From contig QBUN01000409.1 in the NCBI GenBank assembly GCA_013180565.1, positions 1 to 18,703 of the forward strand: a stretch of DNA of 18,703 nt, read 5' to 3'. Of this stretch, positions 15,388 through 18,703 are shown piece by piece. Every line of letters begins with the position of its first letter. Positions within the stretch are counted from its first letter, which is position 1. A program made the translations under genes and the position numbers. This DNA comes from Candidatus Methanophaga sp. GoMg3.2 (lineage in GTDB: Archaea > Halobacteriota > Syntropharchaeia > Alkanophagales > Methanospirareceae). Below the pieces are notes generated by a model that was not told the origin of the DNA, did not search any database, and saw only the letters and a list, made by a program, of their open reading frames with translations.

Positions 15388-15742
15388 ATGAGCAAAAACC
15401 AAGGAGTATTAACAGGAATCGCTTTAACGCTCCTTTTCACATGCATAGCATTAGCAACTTCAACCTCCTTATCCGCCACCTCCGATGTGATTATATACTC
15501 CTTCGACCAAAACCCTGCGGGAAGCGATGACGGCAACGAATGGGTCACCTTTCACAACCCAGCAAACGAAAGCGTGGACATCGGAAATTGAACTTTTGAG
15601 TTTACCCACGGCACAACAGCAATTGACTGGATAGCCGAAGGCACTACCCCTTTACCCGGGTGCCTATTGTACCTACACCCCTCATTATCGGTGGCACAAC
15701 AATAGCGAAGAAGCGATAATCATAACGTATTTGAAGAGATGA
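15388..15742 (+). pseudogene. Secreted lamin-tail-domain protein, broken by a TGA and a frameshift
   Basis: The frame opens with a signal peptide (MSKNQGVLTGIALTLLFTCIALA) and the lamin-tail-domain (LTD) start VIIYSFDQNPAGSDDGNEWVTFHNP. It hits TGA at 15589-15591 after DIGN, where the family usually has Trp (TGG to TGA). The same frame resumes TFEFTHGTTAIDWIAEGTTPLPG. At about 15660 it shifts to AYCTYTPHYRWHNNSEEAIIITYLK and stops at 15742, short of a full domain. Three lesions (nonsense, frameshift, C-terminal loss) make it a clear pseudogene. It is likely a former surface or exported protein. Directly upstream is a MITE-like element. Confidence 0.7.
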
Positions 15743-15836
15743 AAGGTTTTAGGTTTTAGGTTTCAGGCTCAAGGGTACTCACACCTGACAGCACACACTG
15801 TAATAAACTAACGTTTCTTATAGAGATTAAAAGGAG
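15743..15836 (+). other. Short intergenic stretch with direct repeats
   Basis: AGGTTTTAGGTTTTAGGTTTCAGG at about 15744-15767 contains three near-copies of a 7-8-base unit. A TATA-like TTTCTTAT (15813-15820) lies about 20 nt before the permease ATG. Confidence 0.3.
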
Positions 15837-17147
15837 ATGATAGACCCACTTTTGCCGCTACTATTGCTCATTGCATTTTCAATGCTCGGAGTACTACTAG
15901 GCACGATAACAGGACTTGTACCGGGCTTCCATCCAAATAACGTTGCCTTTATCCTACTCGCTATAGCACCTATGCTATTATCCAAGCTGCAGTTCGTAGA
16001 TGATTTTGGCATTTCTGCGACCATACTTGTTGTTGCGGTCATACTCGCAGCTTCCGTAGCGCATACCTTTTTGAGCTTTATTCCAGCAGCATTCGTTGGA
16101 GCACCAGAGGGTGACACAGCACTCTGTTTACTGCCTGCGCACCGTTTACTGCTGGAGGGAAGAGCATACGAATCGACTGTTCTTTCCGCCATAGGCAGTT
16201 TTGGTGCGGTTATTTTCGCCTTTGTTACACTTATCCCATTCTATTTCGTCTTCATCGAATTGCAATTCTACGATATTATTCAAGGCTATATGCTCTACAT
16301 CCTAATAGGGATTTCCGCCTTGCTCATTCTCACCGAGAGCTTCAGTGAACAGATGGAGACATACGAAGCTATCCTACTTTCTTCCTTCGTCTTTATCCTC
16401 TCGGGATTGTTCGGCTATGTAATACTGGATATGCCGTCAACATGCTCATTCCAGTCGTCACTGCTTTTTCCTGCACTAACCGGCTTATTCGGACTCTCAA
16501 CCATTTTATATTCGCTGTTTCATACGCCCGAGATACCAGAGCAAATGATAGAGGAGCCCGAGATAGAGAAAGGGGAAACAGTGAAATCAATTATATCCGG
16601 TTCGACTCTTGGCTCTTTTGTTAGCTTCCTGCCTGGAATCACATCTGCACACGCAACAGTGATGGCAATGCTTGTAAGAAGGAATAGGGAGCCCGAGCAG
16701 GTGATCACGACTTTAAGTGGTGTCAATACGGCAAATGTTATTTTCTGCCTGGCGACACTATATCTAATTTTTCGCGCGAGGAGCGGAGCAACGATAGCAA
16801 TAAGCCGCCTACTGCAAGTTCAAGCCTGGGAAATGGTAATACCGCCGTTATCATTGGTATATCTGTTGATAGCAGCGTTAATCGCAGCCGCATTCTCGTT
16901 CTTCATTACAAAATACATGGGGAAGCAATTCGCGCTAATATTTACGAAACTGCCATATAGAAAGATGCTAATAGGTGTCATTTTCTTCCTTTTTGCGCTT
17001 GTCTTCCTTTTTACTGGCGCGTTAGGATTGCTTACGCTTCTCGTAGCCACATGCATTGGTCTTGTCCCTATCCATTTTGGCATACGCCGTAGCAATTGCA
17101 TGGGCGTATTACTATTACCGATAATCATAAGATTGTGGCTGCTGTAG
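15837..17147 (+). CDS. TctA-family membrane permease (archaeal type)
   Basis: A 436-residue integral membrane protein with about ten to twelve hydrophobic segments. It matches the archaeal branch of the TctA family, whose bacterial members are the large membrane subunit of tripartite tricarboxylate transporters. The family motif GTITGLVPGFHPNN lies near residue 22 and FLPGITSAHATVMAM near 262; both are Gly/Pro-rich loops expected in each inverted half. GAPEGDTALCLLPAHRLLLEG follows in the first half. No TctB or periplasmic TctC gene is nearby, which is usual for archaeal members, so substrate and coupling are unknown. GGAG directly abuts the ATG at 15837, too close for a ribosome site. The gene may be leaderless or start slightly downstream. 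Confidence 0.85.
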   Translation: MIDPLLPLLLLIAFSMLGVLLGTITGLVPGFHPNNVAFILLAIAPMLLSKLQFVDDFGISATILVVAVILAASVAHTFLSFIPAAFVGAPEGDTALCLLPAHRLLLEGRAYESTVLSAIGSFGAVIFAFVTLIPFYFVFIELQFYDIIQGYMLYILIGISALLILTESFSEQMETYEAILLSSFVFILSGLFGYVILDMPSTCSFQSSLLFPALTGLFGLSTILYSLFHTPEIPEQMIEEPEIEKGETVKSIISGSTLGSFVSFLPGITSAHATVMAMLVRRNREPEQVITTLSGVNTANVIFCLATLYLIFRARSGATIAISRLLQVQAWEMVIPPLSLVYLLIAALIAAAFSFFITKYMGKQFALIFTKLPYRKMLIGVIFFLFALVFLFTGALGLLTLLVATCIGLVPIHFGIRRSNCMGVLLLPIIIRLWLL

Positions 17148-17212
17148 ACTTAATTTAATAACACCCCGGATATGCACTAATTTCAAACTGCTAAATACAA
17201 GAGAAAAATAGA

Positions 17213-17220
17213 TTTATATA
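17213..17220 (+). promoter_or_regulatory. TATA box of hom
   Basis: TTTATATA preceded by a purine-rich GAGAAAAATAGA (BRE-like). A start site about 25 nt downstream leaves a leader of about 27 nt that holds the AGGTG at 17256-17260. Confidence 0.6.
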
Positions 17221-17266
17221 AATAGCATTCTGACTATTCAAGTGTTTAGTTTAGCAGGTGCACGAA

Positions 17267-18268
17267 ATGAGCAGGAAACAAGAGACAGTAAGAGTCACGA
17301 TAATTGGATTTGGGTATGTGGGACGCGGCGTGGCAGAAGTGATAAAACGGAAACATGATGCGATAGCAAGAAAACACGGAATAGACCTAAAAATTGTCGG
17401 CATAGCAGACTTGAAAGGCAGTATTGTGAATGAGAACGGACTGAGTGAGGGAGAGATAATGAACCTCAGAACAGGCAAAAACCTAAAAGACATCTCAAGT
17501 CTGGATCTAATAAAAGAGGTAGAGCATGAGGTTATGGTGGAAACGACACCAACTAATGTCGATAATGGCGAGCCGGGATTAACTCATGTACTTACAGCAT
17601 TAGAGTCAGATCGGCATGTAGTAACCTCGAATAAAGGGCCAATAGCATTAGAGTATAAGAGGGTTACGGAACTCGCAGCGAAGCGTGGTAAAGAGCTAAG
17701 ATTTGAAGCTTCGGTAGGCGGAGCAATGCCATTAATCTCACTGGTGAAGGAGAATCTCGCGGGCAATGGGGTTATAGCAATAGAGGGCATTTTGAATGGC
17801 ACTTGCAACTATATTCTAACGCGGATGGCAGAGGAGAAGCTGCCTTACGAGCATGTGTTAAAGGAGGCGCAGGGGCTAGGAATCGCAGAGGCTGATCCCT
17901 CCAAAGATATAGAAGGAATAGATACTGCCGTGAAACTAGTCATCTTAGCTAATTCCATCTTTGATATGAACGCAGCCTATAAAGATGTTGAAGTGACAGG
18001 GATTACCGAGATAACCCCGGAGGCGTTGAAGCTGGCAGATGACGAGGGCTATGTGATAAAATTAATAGGCGAAGTAGACAATGACAGCAGCCTGAAAGTT
18101 GCGCCCCGGTTAGTCCCGAAAGGGAATCCGCTAAACGTCGGTGGTACACTGAACGTTGCAACTATAAAAACCGACTTAGCTGGCGAAATCACAGTCATTG
18201 GTAAAGGTGCGGGTCCTATCGAAGCGGCAAGTGCTATCCTCTCTGATATAATAGGTATTTACACCTGA
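17267..18268 (+). CDS. hom: Homoserine dehydrogenase
   Basis: NAD(P)-dependent reduction of aspartate semialdehyde to homoserine, the branch point toward threonine and methionine. The Rossmann fold begins VTIIGFGYVGRGVAEVI. TSNKGPIALEYK holds the conserved lysine of the nucleotide/substrate site. EGILNGTCNYILTRM is the family signature. GLGIAEADPSKDIEGIDTAVKL carries the catalytic Asp and Lys. The protein is about 333 residues, the short archaeal/bacterial form without the C-terminal ACT regulatory domain. The ATG at 17267 is chosen because AGGTG (17256-17260) precedes it by 6 nt. The GTG at 17258 would lie within that ribosome site. No aspartokinase or threonine gene is adjacent. Confidence 0.95.
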   Translation: MSRKQETVRVTIIGFGYVGRGVAEVIKRKHDAIARKHGIDLKIVGIADLKGSIVNENGLSEGEIMNLRTGKNLKDISSLDLIKEVEHEVMVETTPTNVDNGEPGLTHVLTALESDRHVVTSNKGPIALEYKRVTELAAKRGKELRFEASVGGAMPLISLVKENLAGNGVIAIEGILNGTCNYILTRMAEEKLPYEHVLKEAQGLGIAEADPSKDIEGIDTAVKLVILANSIFDMNAAYKDVEVTGITEITPEALKLADDEGYVIKLIGEVDNDSSLKVAPRLVPKGNPLNVGGTLNVATIKTDLAGEITVIGKGAGPIEAASAILSDIIGIYT

Positions 18269-18303
18269 GGTATGTGCAGATTGTTATTTTGAAACGTTAT
18301 ATA

Positions 18304-18321
18304 TTGGTAACTTTTTACCAA
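18304..18321. terminator. Hairpin between convergent hom and ywbE
   Basis: TTGGTAA and TTACCAA form a perfect 7-bp stem with a 4-nt loop, 36 nt after the hom stop. The location between convergent genes and the T-rich loop side suggest a terminator. The AT-rich stem is weak. Confidence 0.3.
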
Positions 18322-18352
18322 CCTCTGCGCTCTCTGTGAACTCGGTGGTGAA
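18320..18352 (+). repeat. Intergenic repeat of the CTCTGTG/GAACTC type
   Basis: The text CTCTGCGCTCTCTGTGAACT followed by CGGTGGTGAA matches the general look of a widespread degenerate intergenic repeat. There is no second copy in this window, so the call rests on recollection. Confidence 0.3.
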
Positions 18353-18362
18353 TCGGACATTG

Positions 18363-18563
18363 TCAAGCTATTTCTAAAATATCTTTTACTCTGCCGATTT
18401 CACCACTTTCAAGACGAACTTTAATCCCATGTGGATGTGTCCGAGAATTCGTTAGTATGCGTTGGACAACGCCTGTTGTAACTTTACCGGTTTTTTGGTC
18501 TTTTTTTAATACTATTGCAACATGTAACCCCAAAGAGATATTAGCTCGAATAGTTCCATCCAT
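18363..18563 (-). CDS. ywbE: YwbE family protein (DUF2196)
   Basis: A 66-residue basic protein matching the YwbE family almost end to end: IRANISLGLHVAIVLKKDQKTGKVTTG, then ILTNSRTHPHGIKVRLESGEIGRVKDIL. The family is small, widespread and uncharacterised. A predicted SH3-like or KOW-like beta barrel with nucleic-acid binding has been the usual guess. AGGAG at about 18573-18577 precedes the ATG by 9-10 nt and overlaps the end of the upstream 34-codon ORF, so the two are probably co-translated. Confidence 0.9.
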   Translation of the reverse strand: MDGTIRANISLGLHVAIVLKKDQKTGKVTTGVVQRILTNSRTHPHGIKVRLESGEIGRVKDILEIA

Positions 18564-18565
18564 AT

Positions 18566-18670
18566 TTAAGTTCTCCTATCGATTAGATCTTGGATGAAAT
18601 ATTGTAAAACTCCGGTATATCCAAACGTATTTTGCATTTTCTTCCCTTTTCGCTGAACTTGTTCACTCAT
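18566..18670 (-). CDS. Small basic ORF upstream of ywbE
   Basis: A 34-codon ORF (begins MSEQVQRKGKKMQNTFGY, ends FIQDLIDRRT). Its stop is 2 nt before the ywbE ATG, and ywbE's ribosome site lies inside its last codons. AGGGGA is just before its own ATG, and a TATA-like ATTTAAAA lies about 18-25 nt upstream. These signals suggest a genuine first gene of a two-gene operon. I do not recognise the product. Confidence 0.45.
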   Translation of the reverse strand: MSEQVQRKGKKMQNTFGYTGVLQYFIQDLIDRRT

Positions 18671-18703
18671 TTTTCCCCTACCAACTTTTAAATAGATGAA
18701 GGT

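Noticed and set aside
15312..15548. 78-codon minus-strand frame across the MITE and lamin-tail pseudogene
   Set aside because: It overlaps the signal peptide of the plus-strand pseudogene and has no transposase-like motif.

Overview
The window is archaeal. It carries a TFB transcription factor, BRE/TATA-type promoters, an archaeal-type TctA permease, surface proteins with Thr-Pro linkers, and a remnant with a PGF-CTERM-like tail. The mix resembles methanogen- or ANME-related Halobacteriota (Methanomicrobia, Syntrophoarchaeia or ANME-1). That placement is inference; no rRNA, tRNA or methanogenesis marker is present.

Left block (1-4773, + strand, compact housekeeping): dnaK and dnaJ form a chaperone operon with a 25-nt gap and no grpE between them. 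They are followed by tfb and a NifU-like Fe-S scaffold gene. The intergenic gaps hold copies of a dispersed repeat family built from CACAGATT/CACAAGATT units. Two of these form near-identical 34-bp inverted copies flanking tfb.

Middle block (4793-15742, mostly - strand, accessory and partly decayed): two paralogous secreted proteins and a large S-layer-like protein share one promoter/leader design (AAAAGCTTTT followed by the TATA half). A DUF6908 gene sits behind a small ribbon-helix-helix-like gene. A three-gene operon encodes a DUF3467 protein, a HicB-like protein and a HicA-like protein. One AT-rich gene of unknown function may be lipocalin-like. Decay is common here: a COG4748 restriction-like gene split by a 2-bp insertion, a CBM-like fragment shifted in an A8 run, an FG-GAP protein tail, a lamin-tail protein with a TGA and a frameshift, and a 5'-truncated DUF6908 copy. 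About 435 bp (5502-5934) repeats 12262-12695, linking the truncated DUF6908 copy to the promoter of a secreted-protein gene.

Right block (15837-18670): a multi-pass TctA-family permease and homoserine dehydrogenase on +, then a convergent pair on - (YwbE and an upstream 34-codon ORF). The housekeeping ends therefore enclose an island of cell-surface, restriction-like and toxin-antitoxin-like genes showing duplication and gene loss.
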